This document shows, piece after piece, positions 1 to 8,391 of a DNA stretch of 43,058 nucleotides. Below the pieces are notes generated by a model that was given only the letters and a program-made list of their open reading frames with translations, did not search any database and was not told the DNA's origin. A program made the position numbers and the translations under genes. Within the stretch, counting starts at the first letter, position 1. Each line of letters begins with the position of its first letter. The stretch lies in the NCBI RefSeq assembly GCF_900188425.1, contig NZ_FZON01000047.1:1-43058 (forward strand), written 5' to 3'. This DNA is from Antarctobacter heliothermus. Its GTDB lineage: Bacteria; Pseudomonadota; Alphaproteobacteria; Rhodobacterales; Rhodobacteraceae.

Positions 1-282
1 CCGCGCAAGAATGCCAAGCCGTGGAAGCCATCGACTGCAGGGGCTATCGCTCGGAACGAGGCGCTGCGCGCTTCGAAATACCTTGGCCGCGCCATCTGGA
101 GAAAATGGAGCGGATACCACCGACGAAGCCGCGCCGAGACGAAGATGCATTGCGTGAAGCTGCTGGGGCAGAGCCTCATGGCGCGCGACTTCGATCGTCA
201 GGTCGCCGAACTTCAGATCCGCGCCGCCGTGCTCAACGGCTACACCGCGCTCGGCATACCCGTCACAGAGCCTGTGGGATAA
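1..282 (+). CDS. IS5-family transposase, C-terminal fragment (partial at window edge)
   Basis: Reading frame 1 is open from the first base to TAA at 280-282, giving 93 residues. Segments such as ETKMHCVKLLGQSLMARDF and AVLNGYTALGIPVTE are typical of the C-terminal end of the DDE transposases of IS5-type elements in Rhodobacterales. The Glu of ETKMHCVK is probably the last catalytic acidic residue of the DDE triad. The start codon is upstream of the window, so whether the gene is intact is unknown. No frameshift is visible in the part shown. Confidence 0.8.
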   Translation, partial: PRKNAKPWKPSTAGAIARNEALRASKYLGRAIWRKWSGYHRRSRAETKMHCVKLLGQSLMARDFDRQVAELQIRAAVLNGYTALGIPVTEPVG

Positions 283-337
283 TTGCGTCCGGGGAAAGGG
301 GAACTCCGGACGTTACCGACTTTGCGCAACAAAGCCC
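1..337 (+). mobile_element. 3' part of an IS5-family insertion sequence
   Basis: The window opens inside an insertion sequence. A transposase C-terminus (stop at 280-282) is followed by about 55 bases and then TTTGCGCAACAAAGCCC at 321-337. This matches the conserved terminal inverted repeat of many IS5-family elements (the reverse complement begins GGGCTTTGTTGCGCAAA). The element end is therefore placed at about 337. The left end and the target duplication lie outside the window and cannot be seen. Confidence 0.75.
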
Positions 338-777
338 CTCGGAGGTATTAAAATCTGAACGTGCGCTGCACCTGCACACTACGAAGCTATGCTTTGGTGT
401 ACGTCAGTGAACGACGCCAAGTCAATTAACAAAAAATTAAGGACAAGGGTTGCAATGCCCAGCAGCGAACATCTGCCCACAATTCTGGCAGTCGCGAAAT
501 TTTCCCATTCTTCCAAGATGTTGACCTGAAAGGAATTGCTGAATTTTCGCTCGCCCCTTACGGGCAATAGATCGGCTCACTTCACCCCAAGGGTGCAATC
601 ACGGCATTGTGCAGCTGCAGAAAAATCATGCGTTTCAGAGGGTTTCAGTCGTGTTGCGGGGGTGTTGCGGGCTGGTCTTGGACGACCGACCCAAACGCCG
701 CGCCAACGTGTTGGTTTACGGGCAACTGCACTGAATTTGCGCAGACGCCGCTTTTCAGAAACCGGTCATGCCATCCA
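338..777. other. Intergenic stretch without a supported gene
   Basis: About 440 bases lie between the IS5 end and the stop codon of the phosphatase gene. The first part is more AT-rich than its surroundings (for example near 420-445). Short open frames exist on both strands, but none has a convincing ribosome binding site or a recognisable protein. No tRNA or strong terminator was found. Confidence 0.5.
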
Positions 778-1545
778 CTAGGCTTGGATAAACGAAACTT
801 GATCCTTTTCGACCAACGCCGCTGTCAATACGCCGGTGGCATAGGCCCCGGTGTCTATGGGAATGCGTCCCTGCACGACGCGCGGCTTTTCTGTGATGGT
901 ATGGCCATGCACCACCCAAAGCCCGTCCGACCGGGCCCTTTGGCGGAACTCAGGATGACCCCAGAGCAGGGTTCCCGTTTCCTGCTCCTTGATCGGCAGG
1001 TCGGGGTCCGCCCCGGCATGCACCACGACCACATTGCCCGACTGCCACGACAGCGGCAGCCCGCGCAGCCACGCGATGATGTCCTCGCCGATCGCGGCGG
1101 CAAGGCGGTCACGCATCTCGATCCACTGCGCCTCGGATCCGTTCCCCAGGACAGGCTGCACCCGGTAACTGGCCAATGTCTGCAATCCGCCATGCCGCAG
1201 CCAGCGCGGACCATTGCTCTGGGGGTCGTCCAGGACATCCAGCAGCATCTGTTCGTGATTGCCCATCAGACAATGCATCAAGTCACCGGCGGCCTGGCTC
1301 AGCACGAACAGGCGGCGCAGCACGCGGCGGCTTTCCTCGCCACGGTCGACGTAGTCGCCGACCATGACCAGCAAGGCTTCGGGGTGGCGCAAGCCGTCCA
1401 GCCGTTGCAGCATCTGATCCAGCAGGCGATCGCAGCCATGCACGTCCCCCACGGCGAAAAAGGGAACGTCCGGTTGGATCGGGGAATGAACCCCCTTGGA
1501 CTTTCCGGATGACTGGTTTGTGCGGCGCAGAATCATAAGCCACAT
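778..1545 (-). CDS. Metallophosphoesterase, PP2A-like serine/threonine protein phosphatase
   Basis: This 255-residue protein is a calcineurin-like phosphoesterase, which hydrolyses phosphoester bonds with a two-metal centre. All signature motifs are present in order: GDVHG near residue 34, GDYVDRG near 63, GNHE near 94, an isolated VVHAG histidine, and GH in VVHGHT near 215. The family includes bacterial PrpA/PrpB-type protein phosphatases and ApaH-type dinucleotide hydrolases. The length and the spacing favour the protein phosphatase group, but the substrate cannot be read from sequence. The start at 1545 has a GAAGGG box 5 bases upstream; an internal ATG three codons later is possible. It is probably cytoplasmic, since no signal peptide is seen. 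It is divergent from the RTX gene at 1716. Confidence 0.85.
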   Translation of the reverse strand: MWLMILRRTNQSSGKSKGVHSPIQPDVPFFAVGDVHGCDRLLDQMLQRLDGLRHPEALLVMVGDYVDRGEESRRVLRRLFVLSQAAGDLMHCLMGNHEQMLLDVLDDPQSNGPRWLRHGGLQTLASYRVQPVLGNGSEAQWIEMRDRLAAAIGEDIIAWLRGLPLSWQSGNVVVVHAGADPDLPIKEQETGTLLWGHPEFRQRARSDGLWVVHGHTITEKPRVVQGRIPIDTGAYATGVLTAALVEKDQVSFIQA

Positions 1546-1715
1546 GTAAGCCCTTCATCCACCTTGGCAAAGTGGGAAGAACTGTGCGGTAAACGCACTG
1601 GGTCACTTGCGCCAGTTTCATCCGGCATTAACCTGTTGGAACGAAGGTGTTTGCCTTGTGACGTCGTGACCGCGACACTGCGCGCGATGCGTTGCAAGCA
1701 GCACGAGGCACAGCC

Positions 1716-2774
1716 ATGTTCTTCCTGACCGGCCTTCTGGGCATGATGGCGATTGGATCCTTCGCTTTCTTCAGCATTGGGTCTGCCGATGACGACCTCG
1801 AAAGCGAGGATGGCTTTGACCCGATGGAGGACGCAGAGGTCAGCGGCGATCCAGATGATGATCTCTTTCAATCACATACAGAAACCGACCCCGCCGATGC
1901 GCTGCCAGACGATCCCGTCGGCAAGCAACCGGCCACCGATGACTCGGTACCGACAGTAGACCGCGCGCAGACCGATCCAGACGATGTTGCACCCGAGGAT
2001 GTGTACGAGGATGTGTACGGGGATGCCTTTTCCGGGACCGACGGGGACGACTTGATTTTCGGCACCGAGGCAGATGAGATGATCGGCGGCTCCGATGGCG
2101 GCGACACGCTGGACGGTGGCGACGGGGATGATACGCTCGAAGGACAAAACGGTCCGGACGACCTTTATGGTGGCAATGGCGCGGACACGCTCTCGGGTGG
2201 GACGGGCCACGATACGTTGCACGGCGGCGCAGGGGGCGATCTTTTGCGGGGCGGCACGGGCGACGACGCATTGCACGGGCGCTCTGGGGACGACACGCTG
2301 TTGGGGGATCGCGGCCAGGACACGATGTTTGGCGGTGACGGGGACGACCTGATTTCAGGCGTTCGCCTGAACGGCGACGGTGTGGACATAGACCAACGCG
2401 ACTACCTCAATGGCGGAGACGGCGACGACACTGTTGTTGCGGGCGACGACGACATCGTTTCGCTTGGCGCTGGTGCCGATGTTCTGGTTCTGGGCGAATG
2501 GATGACTGAAACCGGCGCCGAGATCCTCGACTATGATGACGACGAGGACCAGTTGATGGTGGTCTACAACGACGCGCTGCATGGTGACGCGCCTGATCTG
2601 GACATGCGTCCAAACGCCACCAACCCCTCTTTGACTGATATCCTGCTGGGCGACGACGTGCTGGCGACCCTGCCGACCGAAGACGCACCGGACCTCAGCA
2701 ATGTTGTCCTCATCGCCGAAAGCGCGCTGGCTGATCTCGGCCTCGAAGACGCCGCGATCCGTCACGCCGGATAA
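1716..2774 (+). CDS. Membrane-anchored RTX (hemolysin-type) calcium-binding protein
   Basis: The protein has 352 residues from the ATG at 1716, which has a GAGG box 7 bases upstream; an in-frame ATG at 1692 lacks one. It opens with a single hydrophobic segment (MFFLTGLLGMMAIGSFAFF) that looks like an uncleaved membrane anchor. An Asp/Glu-rich linker to about residue 105 follows. Next comes a block of nine-residue GGxGxDxxx repeats to about residue 220 (for example GGDGDDTLEG, GGNGADTLSG), which fold as a calcium-loaded beta-roll. The C-terminal part (about 235-352) has no repeats. RTX proteins of this anchored type are common in Roseobacter genomes, and their role is largely unknown. The gene lies directly upstream of a second, much larger RTX protein on the same strand. 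Confidence 0.85.
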   Translation: MFFLTGLLGMMAIGSFAFFSIGSADDDLESEDGFDPMEDAEVSGDPDDDLFQSHTETDPADALPDDPVGKQPATDDSVPTVDRAQTDPDDVAPEDVYEDVYGDAFSGTDGDDLIFGTEADEMIGGSDGGDTLDGGDGDDTLEGQNGPDDLYGGNGADTLSGGTGHDTLHGGAGGDLLRGGTGDDALHGRSGDDTLLGDRGQDTMFGGDGDDLISGVRLNGDGVDIDQRDYLNGGDGDDTVVAGDDDIVSLGAGADVLVLGEWMTETGAEILDYDDDEDQLMVVYNDALHGDAPDLDMRPNATNPSLTDILLGDDVLATLPTEDAPDLSNVVLIAESALADLGLEDAAIRHAG

Positions 2775-2910
2775 CCGATGCGGCATCGCGTGCATCACAG
2801 ATGCTAAAAACAAATTAAAATAGCACCTTAAGTCCGATTTTTTGCCACAGATCGGTCGCTGGCATGTCGCGGCTCATGTCGATTCTGCCCCCAATAATGA
2901 GGGGTAAGAC

Positions 2911-5900
2911 ATGGCATCCTACAATGTGTCGCTTGCGTCGGCGACCGCGACCGGGACTTTTGTTCAAGATCATCACTTCGGGACCAACGCGCTGCACGGC
3001 GTCAACATCGACACGACAGGCGACATGCTGCCCCATGACGGGTTTGTTGCCGCTGTGGACGCCCTTGATCTGACGCACCTGCGGTACCCCGGTGGGCACG
3101 CAGAGAACACGCTGGATGTCACCCGCCTGGAGGATGGACAGCTCCGCGCCGAGGTACGCGCCTTTATGGATTGGGTTGTCGAAAACAGCACCCCGGACAA
3201 AATGATCCAGGTCACAATTGTCCTGCCCACCAAGATCGACATCCCCGCCGCCCAGATAGAGGCGTTTGTCTACCTGCTGCTTGAGCAATACGGGGATCAC
3301 ATCACGGGTCTTGAGATCGGCAACGAATACTCCATCGGCAAGCGGGTCGAGGGATTTGACCGCAGCACCCATCCCGAAGACATCCCCGACAGCGATTTTG
3401 TCTCGTCGATGACAGAGTCCGAATACGGCATCTCCGCCAACAGGGTGATCAACGCGGCGCAGGATGCCATCGACCGATTGGCTCAGGACCGGCCCGGCCT
3501 GGGCCATGATCCCGCGATCCTGATCCAGTTGGGCGACACCAACGGTGCGGGCAGCGCCTACAAGGGCAATGGCAGCTGGGACGATGCAAACGAGGCAATT
3601 CTGGAATGGCTCGACCAGCGGGCGATGGATGCCATCGACGGGGCAGTCGCTCATTATTACTACAACCAGTCACACGTCGAAACGCAGGTGTTCGAGGGCA
3701 CCTATCAGGAGGTGCGCAGCCTGGATCAGCGGATCGACAATTTCAACGAACACCTCGGCCGCGAAGTCCCGCTCTACATCACCGAATGGAACGTGCTGAA
3801 CACCAACATGAACCAGCAAGGTATGGCCGCCGCCTCGACCCTGTTGGAAATGTTCGAAGTCATGGTGCAGCTTGATACCGCTGACGCCTTTATCTGGCCG
3901 CTGCAACACCGCATCTCCAATACCATCGCCGGAAACCGCAGCGACGATGGCGTGGATCTCTCCGCCGGTGGCGGCGCGTTCAAGCTGATGGCAGACAATC
4001 TGAGGCCCGAAACCAGCGCCGAAACCGGCCATGTTGAACGCTTTGAAAGCATCGACACCGAATGGACCGGCAGCAATGGCGAGGTCGAGACCAACTATTA
4101 CGCCAGCCCGTACCACGACGTGATTTACGTCTCGCTGCGCGATCTGGACCCCGGCACCGTCAATTTTGATCTGCGCCCCTTTCTGGAAGAGGCGGTTTCC
4201 GTGGATGTGACGCGTATGACAATGGACCCGGCATCGTCCGACGGGCTCAGCGATCTGGCCGACGAAAACGGCCTCAACAGGCTTGGCCGCCGCTACATTG
4301 ATGCCGAAGAGTACGCCGCATTGTCACAACTCGCCTTTTTCGATGGGTCCGACAAGAACCACATCCAGACCACCGGCGACGGCCAGTACCGAACCTACCT
4401 GCCAACGATCACCGGCATTGTCACGCTGACCGGCAATCCCGATTCCATCGAAGGCTACTACTTTGCAACCGAAACAGACGTAGACCCGCTCTTTGTTACG
4501 GTCACCGGCGATTTCCTGAACAGTGGCACGGTCGCATTGAACATGATGCCCTATGACGTCGCCCAGATCGTGATTGAAAAAAAGTGGGTTCAGGAAGGCG
4601 GCTCCGGCGATGAGAACTTTACCGGCGGAATCGGCATGGACGTGGTCCTGGGACGCCATGGCAATGACACCATCTCGACCGGCGAAGGTGACGACACGCT
4701 CAAGGGCGGCTACGGCGATGACCTCCTGAATGCGGGGTCCGGCAATGACTCCATCCATGCCGGGGATGGCAACGACACCGTCTTTGCCGGGGCGGGTGAC
4801 GACCTGATCGAGACTGGCCGCGGCACAAAGGTCATTCATGGTGGCGCGGGCAAGGACACTGTCTATCTGGACGGCAACACCAGCGCCTACACGGCCACGG
4901 TCGTGAACGGTCAATTGCGCCTGATCGGCGACGGAACGGATGCCCGCATCGACGGCGTCGAAACCCTTGTCTTCGCGGACCAGCGCGTGTCCGTCACCAA
5001 CTATCTGAACGGGCTGGAAGGCGGCCCGGTCGATCAGCCCAAGGGCCAATACGGCACCGCGTTCGACGACTTGTTGAACGGCTCGTCCGACGATGAGATC
5101 CTCAGCGGCGATGCCGGGCACGATATCCTGGTGGGTCAGAGCGGCAACGACACCTTGATGGCGGGCGACGGGACCGATCTGCTGATCGCCGAGGAACGGG
5201 GGTTGTACGGCACCGACGCCTCTGAACAGGTCTATCGGATCTACAAGGCCGTCTTCGGGCGCGAACCGGATGTGAACGGGCACCAGTATTGGGTGACACA
5301 GCTGGCCTCAACCGCCAGAACCCACGCCGAGATCGCCAAGGGGTTCATGGGGTCACCAGAGTTCCAGACCACCTACGGCACCACAACCGACGTGGATTTT
5401 GTCACCCTCCTCTATCAGAACGTGCTTGGCCGCGCGCCGGACCCCGGCGGACTGAACGCCTGGCTGTCAAACCTGTCGGACGGCATGTCACGCCAGATGG
5501 TGGTCCGTCATTTCGCCGAAAGCCCGGAAAACAAGTCCTCGACACACGATGGCCAGGCCGACTTTGACGCACGGTGGGACGCAACCACATGGACCGATGA
5601 CGTCTTTCGCCTGTTTCAAACCGTCTTTGACCGCGCCCCCGATGCGGACGACTTTCAGGACTGGACGCAAAGCCTGTCAAACGGTGTTTCGTTGGAATCC
5701 GCAGTCAACACGCTCATGGCGTCGCCAGAGTTTCAGGCCAGCTTCGGGTCCACGACAAACACAGAGTTCGTGGCCCGCCTCTACCAGAATGCGCCCGGCA
5801 ACGACTCCGGCGACAGCGCGGTGTGGATCAGGGCGCTGGACGCAGGCCTCGACCGGGCCGCCGTCGTCATCGGCGTGATGAATTCGCCCGAAGCCGTCGC

Positions 5901-6231
5901 CGCCTCTCAGGCAGCGGTCAAGGCCTATGTTCAGAGCCTAGGACTTGACGATGTTCTGGAGGCAGGCAGCGGCAACGACATCCTTTCCGGTGGCGTGGGC
6001 TGCGACAGTTTCGTCTTCGACACCACGGACAAGGGCACCCACATCGTGACCGATCTGGAGCCGTGGGACATCATCGACATTTCCGACTTCGGCTACGCCG
6101 ACGTCGATGCCGCCTTTGCCCACATGCAGCAGCAGGGCGACGACGTCGTCTTTTTGGATCAAGGCGTGACAGTGGTGTTCTCCGGCGTCGAGATGGATGA
6201 CATCACTGACGACATGATCTCGTTGCTGTGA
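2911..6231 (+). CDS. Large RTX protein with a glycoside-hydrolase-like N-terminal domain and DUF4214 repeats
   Basis: This is a 1106-residue modular protein. Residues 1 to about 550 resemble clan-A (TIM-barrel) glycoside hydrolases of the arabinofuranosidase/xylosidase type. GLEIGNEYS supplies a candidate acid/base Glu139 and LYITEWN a candidate nucleophile Glu292, and the spacing is normal for the clan. RTX calcium-binding repeats follow at about 563-650 and 714-761. Two DUF4214 regions come next (about 770-870 and 895-1010; motifs VYRIYKAVFGREPD and LYQNVLGRAPDPGG). A last RTX repeat and a C-terminal domain ending DDITDDMISLL complete it. There is no N-terminal signal peptide; RTX proteins normally leave through a type I secretion system using the C-terminus, so export is inferred. 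No type I secretion genes lie in the window. The start has a GAGGGG box 7 bases upstream. The substrate is unknown. Confidence 0.82.
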   Translation: MASYNVSLASATATGTFVQDHHFGTNALHGVNIDTTGDMLPHDGFVAAVDALDLTHLRYPGGHAENTLDVTRLEDGQLRAEVRAFMDWVVENSTPDKMIQVTIVLPTKIDIPAAQIEAFVYLLLEQYGDHITGLEIGNEYSIGKRVEGFDRSTHPEDIPDSDFVSSMTESEYGISANRVINAAQDAIDRLAQDRPGLGHDPAILIQLGDTNGAGSAYKGNGSWDDANEAILEWLDQRAMDAIDGAVAHYYYNQSHVETQVFEGTYQEVRSLDQRIDNFNEHLGREVPLYITEWNVLNTNMNQQGMAAASTLLEMFEVMVQLDTADAFIWPLQHRISNTIAGNRSDDGVDLSAGGGAFKLMADNLRPETSAETGHVERFESIDTEWTGSNGEVETNYYASPYHDVIYVSLRDLDPGTVNFDLRPFLEEAVSVDVTRMTMDPASSDGLSDLADENGLNRLGRRYIDAEEYAALSQLAFFDGSDKNHIQTTGDGQYRTYLPTITGIVTLTGNPDSIEGYYFATETDVDPLFVTVTGDFLNSGTVALNMMPYDVAQIVIEKKWVQEGGSGDENFTGGIGMDVVLGRHGNDTISTGEGDDTLKGGYGDDLLNAGSGNDSIHAGDGNDTVFAGAGDDLIETGRGTKVIHGGAGKDTVYLDGNTSAYTATVVNGQLRLIGDGTDARIDGVETLVFADQRVSVTNYLNGLEGGPVDQPKGQYGTAFDDLLNGSSDDEILSGDAGHDILVGQSGNDTLMAGDGTDLLIAEERGLYGTDASEQVYRIYKAVFGREPDVNGHQYWVTQLASTARTHAEIAKGFMGSPEFQTTYGTTTDVDFVTLLYQNVLGRAPDPGGLNAWLSNLSDGMSRQMVVRHFAESPENKSSTHDGQADFDARWDATTWTDDVFRLFQTVFDRAPDADDFQDWTQSLSNGVSLESAVNTLMASPEFQASFGSTTNTEFVARLYQNAPGNDSGDSAVWIRALDAGLDRAAVVIGVMNSPEAVAASQAAVKAYVQSLGLDDVLEAGSGNDILSGGVGCDSFVFDTTDKGTHIVTDLEPWDIIDISDFGYADVDAAFAHMQQQGDDVVFLDQGVTVVFSGVEMDDITDDMISLL

Positions 6232-6239
6232 CAAACCCT

Positions 6240-6268
6240 CATCCTGCCTGACCGGTTCGGGTGGGATG
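6240..6268 (+). terminator. Possible terminator hairpin after the RTX-glycosidase gene
   Basis: About 12 base pairs including G-U wobbles can form between 6240-6251 and 6257-6268, with a CCGGT loop, starting 9 bases after the stop codon. A U-run does not follow, so a role in termination is uncertain. Confidence 0.35.
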
Positions 6269-6369
6269 CTTGACTCTCCTCCCGTTCCCCGCCAACCCCG
6301 ATAAAAATGCTCAGGCTGTGCGGGAGCCCCCGCTTTCAGGCCAAGGCCCGGGTACCAAGGAGGCGGGAC

Positions 6370-8007
6370 ATGAAAAATCAGCATAGGACACTGGGTGAGC
6401 GGCTCATCGTCGGGATCGCCGTCCTGATCGCCGCTTTCTGCGCCCTGCCTCACATCGGCGTGATGCTGGCGGCCCTCTCCGCCGAAAGCGATACACTGGC
6501 GCATCTCGCCGACACCGTGCTGGGCCGCTACACCGGCACCACCCTGATCCTGCTGGCGCTGGTCAGCCTTGGCACCTTCCTGATTGGCACCGGGGCCGCT
6601 TGGCTGGTGGTCATGACCGAATTTACCGGGCGCCGGGTGCTGGAGGTGGCGCTGGTGTTGCCGCTGGCCTTTCCCGCCTATGTGATCGCCTATGCCTACA
6701 CGCATCTGCTGGACCATCCCGGCATCATTCAGGCCACCCTGCGCGACGTCACCGGATGGGGACCGCGCGACTATTGGTTCCCGGAAATCCGGTCGACCGG
6801 CGGGGCGGCGGCGATGCTGATGCTGGTGCTGTACCCCTATGTCTACCTGCTGGCCCGCGCCGCCTTTGTCAGCCAGAGCGCGACCACCGTCTTTGCCGCC
6901 CGTTCGCTGGGCCGCACGCCGCTCGGCGCGTTCCTGTCCGTCACCTTGCCGATGGCACGGCCCGCCATCGCGGCCGGTGTTCTGCTGGCGGCAATGGAGA
7001 CGATCGCCGACTATGGCACCGTGTCCTATTTTGGCGTCCAGACCTTTGCCACCGGGATCTACACCAGCTGGTTTTCGCTGGCCGACCGGGCAGGCGCCGC
7101 GCAACTGGCGCTTGGCCTGCTCGCCTTTGCCCTTTTGCTGGCGGTGCTGGAGCGCAACAGCCGGGGACAGGCGCGCTATCACGCCGGACGCCGGTCCGAG
7201 CCGATCCCCCGCGCCCGCCTGACTGGCGGCTTGAACGCCGCAGCGCTGGCCGCCTGTAGCCTGCCCGTCCTGCTGGGCGCGTTGATTCCAGCCACGGCGC
7301 TGCTGACCATGGCACTGGGGTCCGAACAGGATCTGCTCAGCCGCCGCTACGTCCGCTTTATCGAAAACTCGCTGACGCTCGCCACGGTTGCGGCGCTGGT
7401 GACAGTGACGGCGGCCATCATCCTCGGCAGCGTCAGCCGCATCCTGCCGGGGCGTCTTTCCGCCACCGCGCTTTATGCCGGGCGGCTGGGCTATGCGGTT
7501 CCCGGCGGGGTGATCGCCGTCGGCCTGATGGTGCCTTTTGCCGCCTTCGACAACACGCTGGACAATTGGATGCGCGACACCTTCGACGTCTCGACCGGGT
7601 TGCTGTTCACCGGCTCGATCTGGGTGCTGGTCGGGGCCTATATGATCCGCTTTTTGGCTGCCGCCATCGGCGCCTATGAGGGTGGCATTTCCGCCGTCAG
7701 CCCCAATATGGACGCCGCCGCGCGGGTGCTGGGCCAGAACGCCATGGGCACGGTGCGCCGTGTCCACATGCCGCTATTGCGGCCCAGCCTGCTGACCGCC
7801 GCACTGATCGTCTTTGTCGACGTGATGAAGGAACTGCCCGCGACGCTGATCATGCGCCCGTTCAACTATGACACGCTGGCGGTACAGGCGCACCGGCTGG
7901 CCGCCGACGAACGGCTGGAGGGGGCCGCCGTGCCCAGCCTGGTGATCGCGGTTCTGGGCCTGTTGCCGGTGGTCCTGCTGATCCACCGGATGCGCAAAGG
8001 GTCTTGA
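6370..8007 (+). CDS. fbpB: Fe(3+) ABC transporter permease, FbpB type (fused two-half permease)
   Basis: This 545-residue inner-membrane permease is built of two homologous halves, with about 12 hydrophobic segments in total. Each half carries the EAA loop that contacts the ATPase: AARSLGRTPLGAF in the first and AARVLGQNAMGTVRRVHMPL in the second. The arrangement matches FbpB/SfuB permeases, which import ferric iron delivered by a periplasmic binding protein. The start at 6370 is fixed by a strong AAGGAGG box 6 bases upstream; the open frame extends 21 codons further up without such a signal. The matching binding protein FbpA is encoded convergently at 8392-9417. The ATPase FbpC is not in this window and must come from elsewhere, if the system works. 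Confidence 0.85.
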   Translation: MKNQHRTLGERLIVGIAVLIAAFCALPHIGVMLAALSAESDTLAHLADTVLGRYTGTTLILLALVSLGTFLIGTGAAWLVVMTEFTGRRVLEVALVLPLAFPAYVIAYAYTHLLDHPGIIQATLRDVTGWGPRDYWFPEIRSTGGAAAMLMLVLYPYVYLLARAAFVSQSATTVFAARSLGRTPLGAFLSVTLPMARPAIAAGVLLAAMETIADYGTVSYFGVQTFATGIYTSWFSLADRAGAAQLALGLLAFALLLAVLERNSRGQARYHAGRRSEPIPRARLTGGLNAAALAACSLPVLLGALIPATALLTMALGSEQDLLSRRYVRFIENSLTLATVAALVTVTAAIILGSVSRILPGRLSATALYAGRLGYAVPGGVIAVGLMVPFAAFDNTLDNWMRDTFDVSTGLLFTGSIWVLVGAYMIRFLAAAIGAYEGGISAVSPNMDAAARVLGQNAMGTVRRVHMPLLRPSLLTAALIVFVDVMKELPATLIMRPFNYDTLAVQAHRLAADERLEGAAVPSLVIAVLGLLPVVLLIHRMRKGS

Positions 8008-8299
8008 CGACGGACTCCGTCTAAGCCCCCCACTGTGCGGCTTGCAATGTGACCAAGGGATCGTGGCCGCTGTGCCGCCCGCGCTCACCCGCACGCGGCG
8101 TTTGCCGCGGCCCCGCATCCCGTCACCGGCCCTCCGACGCGATCATGACCAATGGTCCGAAATACACCCGCGCGACACCGGGCCAACATGGGGCCAACGC
8201 GGGGCTGACACAGGATAATCCGGCCTGCTGCGGGTGCCCGGAAACTGCGGCAATCCTTAACGCTTGGTAAAACCGTCTCTGTAACCCATTGATATTTGT
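8008..8299. other. Intergenic stretch between convergent fbpB and the palindrome
   Basis: No convincing gene is seen. The sequence is GC-rich near 8100-8130 and includes several short GC-rich inverted repeats. The stretch ends at the perfect palindrome described at 8300-8339. Confidence 0.4.
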
Positions 8300-8339
8300 T
8301 CACCTGCAGGCTGTCCACGCGTGGACAGCCTGCAGGTGA
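8300..8339. repeat. Perfect 40-bp palindrome without a loop
   Basis: Bases 8300-8319 are the exact reverse complement of 8320-8339, so the whole 40 bp reads the same on both strands. The centre is CCACGC/GCGTGG, and each arm carries CACCTGCAGG or its complement. It lies between the convergent iron-transport genes, 4 bases before the fbpA terminator. No T-run follows on either strand, which argues against a simple intrinsic terminator. It could be a cruciform, a dimeric protein site, or the mark of a recombination event. Confidence 0.85.
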
Positions 8340-8343
8340 CCAC

Positions 8344-8373
8344 AAAAAAAGGCGGGGCCATACCCCGCCTTTT
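8344..8373 (-). terminator. Rho-independent terminator of fbpA
   Basis: On the minus strand a stem of AAAGGCGGGG paired with CCCCGCCTTT, with a short loop, is followed by a run of seven T (plus-strand A run at 8344-8350). It begins 19 bases after the fbpA stop codon. This is a classical intrinsic terminator. Confidence 0.88.
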
Positions 8374-8391
8374 CAGGTCAACTGAGACGGC

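Noticed and set aside
379-567. 62-residue minus-strand open frame in the gap after the IS5 end
   Set aside because: It has no ribosome binding site and no recognisable domain; a single hydrophobic stretch is not enough to call a gene.
607-1512. 301-residue plus-strand open frame opposite the phosphatase
   Set aside because: It is the antisense shadow of a gene with all metallophosphoesterase motifs. Its residues have no family signature, and long antisense frames are common at this GC.
5938-7767. 609-residue minus-strand open frame spanning the RTX end and the iron permease
   Set aside because: It crosses two clear plus-strand genes, is very rich in Gly, Gln and Arg, and shows no domain. 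It is a GC-driven shadow.
8049-8345. Short open frames on both strands between fbpB and fbpA
   Set aside because: They overlap the palindrome or low-complexity GC stretches, have poor start signals and show no homology that I recognise.
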